DNA of 64,000 bases from CAWBLP01 sp963789495. Lineage in GTDB: Bacteria > Pseudomonadota > Alphaproteobacteria > Acetobacterales > Acetobacteraceae. The stretch is from NCBI GenBank assembly GCA_963789495.1, contig CAWBLP010000033.1, forward strand, positions 242,497 to 306,496, given 5' to 3'. This document shows positions 51,114 to 61,160 of the stretch, in pieces; within the stretch, counting starts at the first letter, position 1, and every line of letters starts with the position of its first letter. The notes beneath the pieces were generated by a model, which had not been told where the DNA came from, made no database searches, and saw only the letters and a list, made by a program, of their open reading frames with translations. The position numbers and the translations under genes are program-made.

Positions 51114-52451
51114 ATGTCATTTGCAATTCCCCCCGCCACACGCCGGTGGCTTCTTGCCGGGTCTGCCACGTCTGCGGCTGTTGGTTTCGCCGCCAGGGGG
51201 TCGGCCGAAGCGATTGGCCTGAGCACCGAACAGCCCGCGGGCGACGGCCCCATCGACCGAAGCCGTGTCCGACCGTTCCGGATTGGCTTCCCTGAAAAGG
51301 CCCTGCATGATCTTCGCCAGCGCATCGTCGCCACGCGCTGGCCGGACCGGGAAACCGTCGCCGACGACACCCAGGGTGTGCAACTGGCCACCATGCAGGC
51401 GCTCGTCCGCTACTGGGCGCGAGACTATGAGTGGCGCCGATGCGAAGCGCGGTTGAATGCCCTGCCGAACTTCATGACCGAAATCGATGGGCTGGACTTC
51501 CACTTCATCCATGTCCGCTCGAAACATGAGGGCGCCCTGCCCCTGATCGTCACTCATGGCTGGCCCGGGTCGATCATCGAGCAGCTCAAGATCATCGAAC
51601 CGCTGACGAACCCGACGGCACAGGGCGGGACGGCCGAGGACGCCTTCGATATCGTGATCCCTTCGCTGCCCGGCTACGGGTTCTCCGCCAAGCCGACCGC
51701 GACCGGCTGGGATCCTCCCCGGATTGCCCGCGCATGGACCACGCTGATGCAGCGCCTGGGTTACACGAAGTTCGTGGCGCAGGGCGGCGACTGGGGCAAT
51801 GCCGTTTCGGAACAGATGGCCCTCCAGGCCCCGCCGGGACTGCTTGGCATCGCGACCAACATGGCGGCCACCGTGCCGCCCGACATTTCCCGGGCACTGG
51901 CGCTCAGCCAACCACCGCCCGCCGGCCTCTCGGCCGAGGAACGGCACGCCTGGGATCGCTTGGACTTCTTCTACAAGAAGGGTCTCGGCTACGCGAATGA
52001 GATGGCAATGCGCCCGCAGACGCTCTACGGGATCGCGGATTCGCCCGTGGGTCTGGCCGCCTGGATCCTCGACCACGACGACGCCAGTCAGAAGCTGATC
52101 GCCCGGGTCTTCGCCGGTCAGGCCGCGGGCCTCAGCCGCGACGATGTTCTCGACAACATCACCCTGTATTGGCTGACCAACACAGCGATCTCGTCGGCCA
52201 GGCTGTACTGGGATAATCGCGAGACGAGCCGGTCCGGCTTCTTCGACGTCATGAACGTGAAGGTCCCAGTCGCGGTCAGCGTCTTCCCGGATGAAATCTA
52301 CCCAGCACCGCGCAGTTGGGCGGAGCGGGCCTATCCCAAACTCATCCACCACAACAAGCTCGACCATGGCGGCCACTTCGCGGCCTGGGAGCAGCCCGTC
52401 CTGTTCGCGCAGGAGATGCGGGCCTCGTTCCGGTCCCTGCGCCAGGCCTGA
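51114..52451 (+). CDS. Secreted epoxide hydrolase (EHN plus alpha/beta hydrolase)
   Basis: 445 residues from ATG 51114 with a strong AGGAGG site. N-terminal Arg-Arg (RRWLLAG) and hydrophobic stretch look like a Tat signal ending SAEA. EHN domain: RPFRIGFPEKALHDLRQRIV and TRWPDRET. Hydrolase: oxyanion motif THGWPGSIIEQLKIIEPLTN, nucleophile Asp in AQGGDWGNAVSEQMALQAPP, and catalytic His in LDHGGHFAAWEQPVLFAQEM. It would open epoxides; substrate unknown. Confidence 0.92.
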   Translation: MSFAIPPATRRWLLAGSATSAAVGFAARGSAEAIGLSTEQPAGDGPIDRSRVRPFRIGFPEKALHDLRQRIVATRWPDRETVADDTQGVQLATMQALVRYWARDYEWRRCEARLNALPNFMTEIDGLDFHFIHVRSKHEGALPLIVTHGWPGSIIEQLKIIEPLTNPTAQGGTAEDAFDIVIPSLPGYGFSAKPTATGWDPPRIARAWTTLMQRLGYTKFVAQGGDWGNAVSEQMALQAPPGLLGIATNMAATVPPDISRALALSQPPPAGLSAEERHAWDRLDFFYKKGLGYANEMAMRPQTLYGIADSPVGLAAWILDHDDASQKLIARVFAGQAAGLSRDDVLDNITLYWLTNTAISSARLYWDNRETSRSGFFDVMNVKVPVAVSVFPDEIYPAPRSWAERAYPKLIHHNKLDHGGHFAAWEQPVLFAQEMRASFRSLRQA

Positions 52452-52522
52452 ACCGCAGCGGACAATCAGCGGTCCGAGGCGATCCCCGGCCCGTCACTTC
52501 ATCACCATGCCCACCGGAAGGG

Positions 52523-52551
52523 CCGAGGCGTTTCGAGAAGAAACGCCTCGG
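52523..52551 (+). terminator. Hairpin between convergent genes
   Basis: Perfect 12-base arms 52523-52534 and 52540-52551 (CCGAGGCGTTTC) with a GAGAA loop, 71 bp after the epoxide hydrolase stop. No U tract. Confidence 0.7.
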
Positions 52552-52580
52552 TGCGTGTCGGTGATCGAAGGCACACGAGG

Positions 52581-52775
52581 CTATTGTTTCGCAAGAAAGC
52601 TCCGCATGAGAGCGGCAATCTCATCGACCTTCTCATCGAGCGCGAAGTGACCGGCGTCGAGAACGTGGACGTCCGCGTCGGGCAGGTCACGCTTGTAGGC
52701 GTCCGCACCAGCAACAGCGAACGACGGATCGAATCTGCCCCAGACCACCAGCATCGGCGGTTTGTGGTGCCGCAT
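52581..52775 (-). pseudogene. C-terminal fragment of an alpha/beta hydrolase, cut at the prophage edge
   Basis: 64 codons: HKPPMLVVWGRFDPSFAVAG, ADVHVLDAGHFALDEKVDEI and LMRSFLAKQ are the last strand, catalytic Asp and His of an alpha/beta hydrolase. The N-terminal ~200 residues are absent; upstream sequence changes abruptly near 52776 to the prophage. So the gene is a broken end left by the insertion or a recombination event. Confidence 0.85.
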
Positions 52776-53058
52776 TTTGCAATTTGCTATTGACGCTCAG
52801 ATTTCCGATCCTGAAATCATCGTACTTCGACATCGTAGCTCGTCGCACATTTCACAACGGTTGCGTCCTCGGCTCCACGACGCCGTGCTTTTTCCTAAAG
52901 CCGGAACGCCAGTGTCGCACAACACGGGAAATGTAAGGTGTGGCTCAACCCCTGCAGAGTCGTGCAATGTAAAAAAGCCCGTAAGGCGGGCGCGTAGTCT
53001 TGCTGCACCGCTTCTAGCTGCGTCTGCCGGCCAGTTGGCCGCCGCCTCCCCTGGTGGC
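52776..53058. other. Junction region of prophage
   Basis: About 280 bases between the hydrolase fragment and the first phage-side gene, lower in GC. Contains a terminator at 52971-52991. No tRNA gene or att-like repeat was recognised. Confidence 0.5.
52971..52991 (-). terminator. Rho-independent terminator of the phage unit
   Basis: On the minus strand GCCCGCC-TTAC-GGGC followed by TTTTTT. This is a canonical GC hairpin with U tract, 68 bp after the stop of the last phage-side gene. Confidence 0.85.
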
Positions 53059-53456
53059 TCACTGGTAGCCGTATCCGGCAATGCTGCCGGCCTCAGTCGC
53101 ATTGACGCTCACGGCGCCAGTGGTGGGCGGCAGGCTGACTATGGTACCGGACGCCACGCAGATGGTGTTGCCGCTGGTGGCGGTGCCTGCGTCGCCCACG
53201 AGCGAGTAGCAGAAGCCGCTGGCAATGGCGCTGGCCAGGACGCCACCACGCCGCGCATGGCCGGCAGCAATCGCGGTGATGGCCGTGCCGCCGGTGGCAA
53301 TGGTATTGGCGTCCAGCGGATTGACCTTCACCGGCGCGTCGAAGCGCGGCAGTGCAGTGGGGGGTAGTTCGGCGGCGGGAACGCGGGCGGTGTCTGGCCG
53401 TACGCCGTAGCGGCAGCGGCCAGTGCCAGGACTAGGAAGGCAGGAAGCATTTTCAT
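53059..53456 (-). pseudogene. Small secreted phage-side protein, one frameshift
   Basis: From ATG 53456 (CCGGAG site): MKMLPAFLVLALAAAATAYG is a signal peptide, followed by PPAFPPPNYPP. After a frame change near 53365 the sequence continues as DAPVKVNPLDANTIATGGTA, SGFCYSLVGDAGTATSGNTI and ends NATEAGSIAGYGYQ. About 130 residues, envelope-exported, unknown. 398 bases is not a multiple of three. Confidence 0.68.
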
Positions 53457-53479
53457 TGTCCGGTCTCCGGTGGCAGTGT

Positions 53480-54606
53480 GATTTGGCGGCGCGAGAGTCG
53501 CCTTTGCTTTCTCGCGACTGCCGCCAGTCAAACCAATCGGGTTGAGTGCCACGCAGATCGCCGTGGTGTACCACTCGGTGCCGCGCGTATCGCCGACCTG
53601 TTCAACCGCAAGCACCTTGTAGTCGCCGTCATGCCTGCTGTTGACGTCTTTTGCGATGTTGTTGTCGAGGAACTGGTTATCTGCCTGCGCACCATAAATC
53701 GGGCTGTACTGCATGCGCTGAATGCTGTCGTTGTTGATGCGCAGAGGCCGTGCCGGGACCAACGCTCGGGTTCAGCAGCATGTCCACTGTGATGCCGGAG
53801 TTGGTCTGTCTGGCATACCAATCATGCCGGTGGTCGCTTTGACTTCCACTATCGTCGCCGGGCGCATAGGCCGCCTGTGGCAGCCAGTGTATCGTGTCTG
53901 AACCGCGTGTAGGCGTCCAGCCCGAACCGGAAACGCATGGCATGGATGTATTCGCTGCGCATGGCCGAACAGGACTTGCCGCGCGGTGCTCGCGTCTGCG
54001 GCACGCTGTCGGGTAGGTCCTTTATGGTGGTGCCGTAGGGCGCATAAGCGTTGCGCAGTTCGTGGATGACATCGTAGGTTGCCAGCCGGCGGCCAGTGAC
54101 GTGTTGACTTTCGCCCATATATGTCCCCAATCGCCGTCAGCCGCGAACAGCTCCACATAACTGTCTGTCGCACTGTCCTTGCCTGAGGTGGATTGGATAA
54201 GTTCCCCCCGGAACACCACGCCGTAGTTGCCTTCGTAACCAGCTTGCAAAGTCACGATGGATGGTCTTGACGTTAGCGTTCGGCGCACGGCAACGTTGGT
54301 AATGGTTCTCCGGCGTTGTATCCATATGGCGCGACCGGCATGTACAGCCCGGCGCTCTCCTGCTGTACGCCCGGCGCTATCGGCGTCACGTCGTGGTCAA
54401 GCAACATGTTGGCAGTGTTGTCCGAAAGGTTGTAAATTCGAACGTGCAAGCGTGGCTGGTGACAGTGCGCTGATCGCCGCCGTGGTGCGGAACTGTACAT
54501 GTAGGTTGGACAATTCGATGCCTGTTGGCCCGCCACCCGGTGAGACGATAGGCTGATCTTGCGCAGCCATTGGCGCGCGCGGGGGTTGGCGGGTGGTATA
54601 GCTCAC
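53480..54606 (-). pseudogene. Phage tail/baseplate hub-like protein, several frameshifts
   Basis: Begins at GTG 54606 (SYTTRQPPRAPMAAQDQPIV). Frame changes occur near 54290, 54050, 53840 and 53760. Readable blocks in order: HVRIYNLSDNTANMLLDHDV, LQAGYEGNYGVVFRGELIQS, ELFAADGDWGHIWAKVNTSL, ATTGMIGMP, SGITVDMLLNPSVGPGT and INNDSIQRMQYSPIYGAQAD then VLAVEQVGDTRGTEWYTTAI. The set resembles, as I recall, hub or tail-fibre-connector proteins of tailed phages. The 3' end is not resolved. Either decay or assembly indels. Confidence 0.62.
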
Positions 54607-54618
54607 AACAACAATCCT
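54601..54618 (-). repeat. Phage gene leader repeat, copy 1
   Basis: GCTCACAACAACAATCCT (plus strand) is identical to 60898-60915. On the minus strand it gives AGGATTGTTGTTGTGAGC, containing an AGGA site and GTGAGC, just at the start of the hub-like gene. Confidence 0.8.
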
Positions 54619-54678
54619 CGCTACAACAATCGGTTAGGCGTGGTTGTTCAACGTACATCGGGGTTTCTGCACGGGTTA

Positions 54679-56724
54679 TCACGAGGCGGTTTGTCCTGGT
54701 CGACGATATGTTCCGCGCATGTAGCGTTGCGCGTTGGCCTGCGTGCGGTCCAGCTTTTCGCTGACCAGCCTTGCCGCGCGCTGCGGATCGGATACGCCTG
54801 ATATGGTGACAGTGGTCGGCCCGACGCTCTGATTGTTGTTGTTGATCACTTGGCCACCAGGCGATGCGCCGTAATGGTTGTAGCCGCGCATGATGCGATT
54901 GACATAGTTCTGAGTCTCGGCAGGCATGCGGCTAAACCACCTCTCGCCGTAGCGCCGCAGCGCGTTGGCCACTGTGCCCTCGCCTGCGTTGTAGCCTGCC
55001 AATGCTTGCGCAACGTTGCCGTGAAACATGTTGAGCAAGCGGGCGAGGTAATCCGCGCCACCGCGTTCATTCTCGCGCGCGTCAAATGGGTTGGCGACGC
55101 CAAAGCGTCTCGCCGTGCCCGGCATCAACTGCATCATGCCCATTGCGCCGGCGCTGGAAACCGCATTGGGATTGCCGCCGCTTTCGGCTGCAATCACTCG
55201 CGCCAGCAAGCCTTGCGGCAGGTTGCGAATACGTTCAAGAAAACTGAGGTAACCTTGATCCGGTACATTCCCGGTGTTCAGCGGCCGGTAGGACGCAAGG
55301 TGTATGAGGTTGCTTGCGTTCCGGCCCATGTAGGCAGCGTTAACAATCTGCGCGCCAAGCGGGGTTTCCAGAAATGATTGTTTTTGCACCGTCGGGCTGC
55401 CGCTGGACCAACTATGAAACCAGCGCATGACCGGGCTGTTGGTGCCGAGGTAGCGTTCCCACAGGCTTTGCGTTTCGCTCTTGCTGGTGGCTTGTCCGCT
55501 GGCGCAGTGGCTGTGCCGTGAATGCCCTGCTTGATGATCGCGCGTTCCTGTTCGTCGCTGGCGATGCTGGTGTTGGGGATCAGCATGTTGATGATGGCGG
55601 CCGGTCCCACGCCGCTCAGCATGCCCAGCACGCGGGCAAGCAAGCCGCCCCTGGCGGCCTGTGTGGCGGCCTGGGTGCCGGCCTGTGCCGCAGTGCCGGC
55701 AGCAGCGGCAGCGGCCTCTCCTGTCGCCGCTGGGGCTGCCTGTTTGGCCACCTCGGCGAGCGCGTTGGTGATGGGTTTGGCGACCCAGTTGCGCAGCCGT
55801 GTTGCCAGCCACGCGAACAGACCCAAGCCGCCAGCCGCAGCAACAGGTACGCCGACGTCAGTTGCCGCCTGGGTCGGATCATGCATCGCGTTGGGCGGCA
55901 GCTTGCCGGAGAACACCGCTTCGTAGTCTTCGCGCATCTTGTGCAAACGTTTCTCGAAGTCCGGCATGTACTTGTCGAGCGCGGTGTTGATGACTTCTAG
56001 CGCTTGCTCGTAGCGCGGACCGAACTCGTCAAACAGGAAGGTGTTGAAGTTTCTGTAGTGTTGTTCCAGCCGGTTCTTCGCGCGCTCGGTGTTGCGTACC
56101 AGTTCCTCGTTGATAACGCCGCCTTCGCGGCGCATGCGTGCAACACTCTCGTCGTAGGCTTTCCATGTGTCGGGACTGGCAGCCGCCAGCATTTGTATGC
56201 GTGACAGGTTCAGCAGTGCCGCTTCCTGTATGGCTTGTCCCTCGCCGCCAGGACCTTGTACAACAAGCTGGTGCCAATGCTGGCCCAGCTTGCGTATCTT
56301 CTCCACCGTGTCGTCGCTCGGCATTATGGTCTTGGCAAACTCCCAGAGTGTGCCCCGGTGCACGGAACTTGGTTTCCATGAGGCTGGACGGTGCGGACTC
56401 GGCTTCGCTGGCAGAGCCGGTAATCAGCTTGAATGCGTCGCCCAGTGCTTGGTAGTGGGTGCTGGATGCACCAGCGCGTTGCGATGAGTAAAGTACTCGC
56501 GCAAGTGCAGTTTCAATCCGCGACAACGCGGCAACCATAGACACCGCAGCACCGGTGGCGACTGTCGCCAGCTTTTCAAACTGGCTGAATATGCCGGTGA
56601 GTTTCTGGCCGTAAGTGGTGACTTTGGTATTGGCCGTGTTCAGCGCATCTTCAAATCGGCGCCGCTGGCCGTCGTCGATTTTGAAACCGAGCGCGACCAG
56701 GAACTCCTCGATTACTTGGGCCAT
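54679..56724 (-). pseudogene. Tape-measure protein with lytic transglycosylase domain, two frameshifts
   Basis: Starts ATG 56724 (MAQVIEEFLVALGFKIDDGQ); a TTG three codons upstream is in frame. The body is helical (RRRFEDALNTANTKVTTYGQ, then EEVNTALD-type helices) with a hydrophobic Ala/Gly-rich region. Frame changes near 56355 and near 55500. The C-terminal ~220 residues form a soluble lytic transglycosylase: LPQGLLARVIAAESGGNPNA with the catalytic Glu, AGAMGMMQLMPGTARRFGVA and AGYNAGEGTVANALRRYGER. Tape-measure proteins set tail length and often carry such an enzyme to cross the cell wall. Confidence 0.8.
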
Positions 56725-57479
56725 GTCCGGCAATCCTCATATGGGTGGGTTTCTGGGTAGTTGTAGTTGACGCTCATTTCCTGTAGGTCTGCTCTCGTTG
56801 TTTGGCGGATGGCGCCTCCGCTAGTGGTCCGGCCCGAGATAGGTGCGCACGGCCATGACCTTCCGCTGCGGTCTGCCGTCGACAAAGTCGGCGCTCACGC
56901 ATTCGCCTATCCAGCGGCCACCATCGGCAGTCGGCACCTCGAATGTCATGGCAGGGTATGGTGCTGCCATGATGTAGTCGTAGGCTGCGACCAGCGTAGT
57001 CAGGTCCGCAATGATTGCTTGGTACGATGTGTCCCGACCCCGCTCAATCCGCCGTGCGATGGCATGCAGACTGAATGTTGCGAGGCATTCGGCAATCATG
57101 GTCCAGCGCTTTTTATCGGCAGTGAACGTAAACAACTCCACACCGAAGGTGATTTCCTTCGGTCCTTCGGTCCAGCGGCTATACTTCATGTCGCCGCACG
57201 ATATGCCGCGCTTCGGCAATGGACAGTTGTCGGCGTGTCGCGTTGCCTTCGATTTGATGCCCAGCCGGCCGAACGACGGCAGTTGTTCCCATTCACGGCG
57301 GAAGCCTAGCAACTGTTCCCGACGCGGATTGCGTGCCGTTTTGTACCGCTCGGCAACGGGCGCGAGAATGCTGTCGAGCTCAATCTTGAACTGTGCGTCT
57401 GTTGTGTTGAGTTCGCGCCAAAAGCGGCGTGCACGATGGTAGCAATCGGTCGGCACCGTCGGCTGCCATTGCGGCGCTA

Positions 57480-58693
57480 GTGTCCTGAACCATAAGACCA
57501 CCGCATCATGTCGTTGAAGTGTTGTAGGTGCAAAATCGTTCTATGGCGTCGAGGATGTCGTCGGCGGATTTGACCCACCGGAATGGCTTTGGGTTGGCAT
57601 TGTGGTGATCGAGAAAGGCGTTGATCGCAGCTTCCAGCTCATCGACGCTGCGATGCACGCCGCGCCTGATCTTCCGGTCGGTCAGCAGTGCGAAAAAGCG
57701 CTCGACCTGGTTCAGCCAGGAGCTGCTTGTCGGGGTCAGGTGGACATGCCAGCGCGGGCGCTTTGCCAGCCAGTCGCGGATCAGCGCGGTCTTGTGCGTC
57801 GCGTAGTTGTCCCAGACCAGATGCACATCCAGCCCGGTCGGTACCGCAGCCTCGATCTCGTCCAGGAATTGACGGAACTCGGTCGCGCGGTGGCGCGGAT
57901 AGCATTTGCCGATGATTGCTCCGGTAGCGACGTCAAGTGCCGCGAACAGCGAGGTCGTACCGTGCCGGACGTAATCGTGACTGCGCCGCTCAGGCTGACC
58001 AGGTCGCATCGGAAACACGGTCTGGCTGCGGTCCAGCGCCTGGATCTGCGACTTTTCGTCAACGCAGAGCACCACGGCATGCTCGGGAGGGGAAACATAC
58101 AACCCCACCACATCGCGCACCTTGGCCACGAAGTCGGGATCAGTGGAGAGCTTGAATGTCTCCTGCCGATGCGGCTTCAGCCCGAAGGCGCGCCAAATCC
58201 GCTGCACCGTGCTGACCGACAAGCCGGTGTCTCGCGCCATGCCACGCGAACTCCAGTGGGTCGCCGCCTCGGGCTTACTCTCCAGCGTGCGGGTGATCAC
58301 CGCTTCGATCCGTTTATCCTCGATCGTGCGCGGCGCTCCGGGCCGCGGCTCGTCGCGCAAACCCTCGACCCGCTGCGCCAGAAACCGGCGGCGCCATTTG
58401 CCGACGGTTTGTGGATGCGCCCCAAGCTGCTGACCAACCGCCTGGTTTTCCAGACCCTCGGCGCAGGCCAGAACGATGCGGGCACGAGCCGCAAGAGCCT
58501 GCGAGGTCTTGGGCCGGGCGGCCAGCGCCATCAGCTCAGATCTCTCCGCATCCGTTACATTCAGCGCTTCCAGCCTGCGTCCCGCCATGCCTGCTCTCCG
58601 TCTCCAAGACGACAGAGCCTCGCAAGTCACGCCAAATCGACCGCAGTGCAGTTTTCAAATCGCTGATGCGACGGATTTAGGAACTCAGGACAC
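57480..58693 (-). mobile_element. IS630-family element
   Basis: 1214 bp, inverted repeats starting GTGTCCTGA, flanked by TA at 57478-57479 and 58694-58695. It abuts the IS5 element directly, with one TA shared between them. Confidence 0.9.
57506..58588 (-). CDS. IS630-family transposase
   Basis: 360 residues from ATG 58588 (MAGRRLEALNVTDAERSELM). HTH: GLENQAVGQQLGAHPQTVGK. DDE residues in VVLCVDEKSQIQALDRSQTV, VHLVWDNYATHKTALIRDWL and SWLNQVERFFALLTDRKIRR. Intact single frame, so this copy is probably active. Confidence 0.93.
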   Translation of the reverse strand: MAGRRLEALNVTDAERSELMALAARPKTSQALAARARIVLACAEGLENQAVGQQLGAHPQTVGKWRRRFLAQRVEGLRDEPRPGAPRTIEDKRIEAVITRTLESKPEAATHWSSRGMARDTGLSVSTVQRIWRAFGLKPHRQETFKLSTDPDFVAKVRDVVGLYVSPPEHAVVLCVDEKSQIQALDRSQTVFPMRPGQPERRSHDYVRHGTTSLFAALDVATGAIIGKCYPRHRATEFRQFLDEIEAAVPTGLDVHLVWDNYATHKTALIRDWLAKRPRWHVHLTPTSSSWLNQVERFFALLTDRKIRRGVHRSVDELEAAINAFLDHHNANPKPFRWVKSADDILDAIERFCTYNTSTT

Positions 58694-58769
58694 TAGGCCC
58701 TGTGGACAAGACCTCATCCAGATTTGGATGCATCCGACGCGAGACGATTTAGACATGATGGCGAGCTTA

Positions 58770-59898
58770 CTAACCAGTCGGCCAAATATGTATCACGGAT
58801 GCGCTTACGCGGCATAGCGGACATCGGGTGCCTGGAAGAATGCGCGCACCTTATGTCGCCTGCCCTGTAGCCCGCGCATATGGGCTGTCAGCCCAGCCCT
58901 CATCGCGGCCTTGTTCATTGGCGTGCCACGCCGTGCCATGCCTTGTTTGACGTCGTTGTTGACGTATTCGTCTGGGTTCCGCTCCGGCGCGTACGGCGGC
59001 AGGTAGAAAAGTTTAATTCGATCCTTGTTCTCTTCGACCCACGCCGCCACGGTCCTGGCCCGATGCACACGTAGATTGTCGACGATCACGAACAGTTTCC
59101 GGTCCGTGTCTTTGATCAACCGGCGCAGGAATTTCAGAAAAATCGCTGCATTCAGTGCGCCATCATAGATCATGAAGCGCAACTTGCCCTGGTTGGTCAC
59201 GCTGGAGATCATCGATTGGGTAAATCGCGTGGCCGGACGCGGTATCACCGGTGTCTTGCCCGCCGGCGCGAAGCTCCGGCCGTAATTGGCCTGGTTCGAG
59301 ATGCCAGTTTCGTCCGACCAATGGATCTCAGCTTTTTCCTTTCGGGCTCGTCTCGCGATCGCCGGGTATTCGCGTTTCATCCATGTCTGGATCGCCGCCT
59401 CGCTCCTTTCCATCGCCCGCCGGATCGGCCTTTGTGGGGTCAGATTCCAGGCCGAAAGATGAGTACCGATGGCCGTCGGGGACAGGCGGATACCGGCTTT
59501 ACGCTCGATCAGCTGGCCAACCGCTTCGCGGGTCCATAGTGCGAAGGGGAGTTTCAATTGATCGGGGCATCGCCCGACGATCAGCCGACGGATCGTCGCT
59601 TCCTGGCGCCGGTTGAGGGCTTTTTGCTCACCTGGCCGTCGGCCGCGCCGCCCACCGGCCAACGCCGCTTCTCCCGTGGCCTCAAAGGCACGAACCCATT
59701 CCCCAACGAAGCGTCGATTGACCCCGATCGCCCTGGCCACATCGATCCGGTTTGTCCCGGAGAGCACCATGTTTACCGCGACACGTCGCAGTTCGGCCTG
59801 GGTTGAGGACGGGAGTTTGCGGAAATCATGGTCCGACGGCATGACGACAGCATAACCAATTCCCATACGGGAAGATACCTATTTGTGCGTCTGGTTAG
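58770..59898 (-). mobile_element. IS630-family element inside the IS5 element
   Basis: 1129 bp. Inverted repeats CTAACCAG / CTGGTTAG, TA duplicated at 58768-58769 and 59899-59900. Confidence 0.9.
58805..59842 (-). CDS. IS630-family transposase
   Basis: 345 residues from ATG 59842 (MPSDHDFRKLPSSTQAELRR). HTH: GTNRIDVARAIGVNRRFVGE. DDE: IHWSDETGISNQANYGRSFA, FVIVDNLRVHRARTVAAWVE and YLPPYAPERNPDEYVNNDVK. Intact and different from the other IS630 copies in the window. Confidence 0.93.
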   Translation of the reverse strand: MPSDHDFRKLPSSTQAELRRVAVNMVLSGTNRIDVARAIGVNRRFVGEWVRAFEATGEAALAGGRRGRRPGEQKALNRRQEATIRRLIVGRCPDQLKLPFALWTREAVGQLIERKAGIRLSPTAIGTHLSAWNLTPQRPIRRAMERSEAAIQTWMKREYPAIARRARKEKAEIHWSDETGISNQANYGRSFAPAGKTPVIPRPATRFTQSMISSVTNQGKLRFMIYDGALNAAIFLKFLRRLIKDTDRKLFVIVDNLRVHRARTVAAWVEENKDRIKLFYLPPYAPERNPDEYVNNDVKQGMARRGTPMNKAAMRAGLTAHMRGLQGRRHKVRAFFQAPDVRYAA

Positions 59899-60877
59899 TA
59901 TCATATCGGGTGGCGATACGCCGTTGCTCCTTGAGATGCCCGATGAAGCACTCAATCCGTGAGCGCAGTGCATAGAGTGGTTTGCTGACTGAGTACCTGT
60001 ACCTTGCGGTTGCGCTTGGTCGGGATCTCGGGCGTCGCGCCGCTATCCTGCAGGTCATGGCGGATGGCATCGCTGTCGTAGCCCTTGTCCGCCAACATGG
60101 CGCCGGGATCGCTGTCGCGTTGCTGCATCAACCCGTCATACGCGGTCACGTCATGGGCCTCGCCCTCGCTGAGTACAACCCCGATGGGGAGACCTGCGGC
60201 GTTGCAACGCAAATGGATTTTGGTGCTGAACCCGCCGCGCGAACGGCCGAGTGCCTGCTTCTGCTTCTCACTCTGTTTGCCCGCAGCGCAACGATGCGCT
60301 CGGACGATGGTGCTGTCGATCATCTGCAACATGTCCAGTGTGCAGCCGCTGTCAGCCAGCGCCTGAAGCAGCAGGTCCCAGACGCCAGCCTCGCACCAGC
60401 GACGGAATTGCTTCCACACGGAGTTCCATTTGCCGAACGCCGCCGGCAAGTCGCGCCACGGCGCTCCGGTCCGGCAGAGCCAGAGTATGCCGTCCAATCT
60501 ATGGCGATGATTCTTGGGTGGACGCCCGCCACGCAGGGACGGCATCGTCAGCAGAGGGGCGAAGATTGCCCACTCTTCGTCGGTCATCAGTCCGCGGATC
60601 ACAGTCGGCCTCGAGTTTACCAATGAGGCCGGTCAAGATTGACCGTGGGTCGGTCGATGGAATCCCTTGATGCAAAAAAGACACGAAACGAATCCCAGCG
60701 CGGGAGCGACGATTTTTTTCGGAATCCGCCGCGGCACTCTTTGATTCTTTGCTGCCGGTCAGGTCAGTCGGTCAGCTCGTCACCCCGATGGCCACGTGGG
60801 CCTCATACCACCCCGGCTGTGCCGACCGCGCGGACGCCAGGGCAAGTTTGTCCACAGGACCTAGTGTCCGTCGCGGT

Positions 60878-61090
60878 TCAGGCTGGTAGCTGGTCATGCT
60901 CACAACAACAATCCTTTTGCAGTCGTAGTTCGTGTAACCAGTCCTGATCCATGGGTTGTAAATAGTAAGTACAAGTGTCCTCCACTAAGTACCAGTCTGG
61001 CGGCAAGACCAGGCCCGTCTGGTATAACGGGAGCAACAATGGCTCATGCAGGTTTACCAGGCCCGTCTGGTTAATAACGGGAGCGCTCAT
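60878..61090 (-). CDS. Small phage-side protein with QTGLV repeat
   Basis: 70 residues from ATG 61090 with a GGAGCGACA site. MSAPVINQTGLVNLHEPLLL then PLYQTGLVLPPDWYLVED; the QTGLV block is duplicated, coming from a direct repeat at about 61003-61030 and 61055-61083. It overlaps the next gene's start by 20 bases. Unknown. Confidence 0.62.
   Translation of the reverse strand: MSAPVINQTGLVNLHEPLLLPLYQTGLVLPPDWYLVEDTCTYYLQPMDQDWLHELRLQKDCCCEHDQLPA
60898..60915 (-). repeat. Phage gene leader repeat, copy 2
   Basis: Identical to 54601-54618; sits directly before the split 230-residue gene's ATG at 60897. Confidence 0.8.
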
Positions 61091-61160
61091 TGTCGCTCCA
61101 ATCAAAGGACGCCTCGGCGTCACTGCGCAGCGCCGCCATGCAGTCCAGCGCTTCACCATT

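Larger units (their letters stand above)
58768..60587 (-). pseudogene. IS5-family transposase interrupted by IS630
   Basis: From ATG 60587 (in-frame TTG further up at 60623): MTDEEWAIFAPLLTMPSLRG, RTGAPWRDLPAAFGKWNSVW and MIDSTIVRAHRCAAGKQSEK with the first Asp; MLADKGYDSDAIRHDLQDSG with the second. A frame change near 60010 leads to SVSKPLYALRSRIECFIGHL and RRIATRYD, where the IS630 cuts it. The last codons resume from 58767 (KLAIMSKSS). Dead copy. Confidence 0.85.
58696..60861 (-). mobile_element. IS5-family element with an IS630 inside
   Basis: Inverted repeats GGCCCTGTGGACAA / TTGTCCACAGGACC, TA flanks at 58694-58695 and 60862-60863. 2166 bp in total, about 1035 bp without the inner IS630. 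Confidence 0.88.
56821..60897 (-). pseudogene. Phage-side hypothetical protein split by IS elements
   Basis: 5' end at 60897-60862 (MTSYQPEPRRTL), 3' part 57477-56821 (APQWQPTVPTDCYHRARRFW to RTYLGPDH). Removing 57478/57480-60861 rejoins them in frame as a 230-residue protein. Middle blocks: KRGISCGDMKYSRWTEGPKE, ITFGVELFTFTADKKRWTMI and GGRWIGECVSADFVDG. No known domain. Position between the small tail genes and the tape measure suggests a tail component, but this is inference. Confidence 0.82.

Noticed and set aside
52776..53058. tRNA attachment site at the prophage edge
   Set aside because: No tRNA cloverleaf or direct repeat could be seen; only the terminator is clear.
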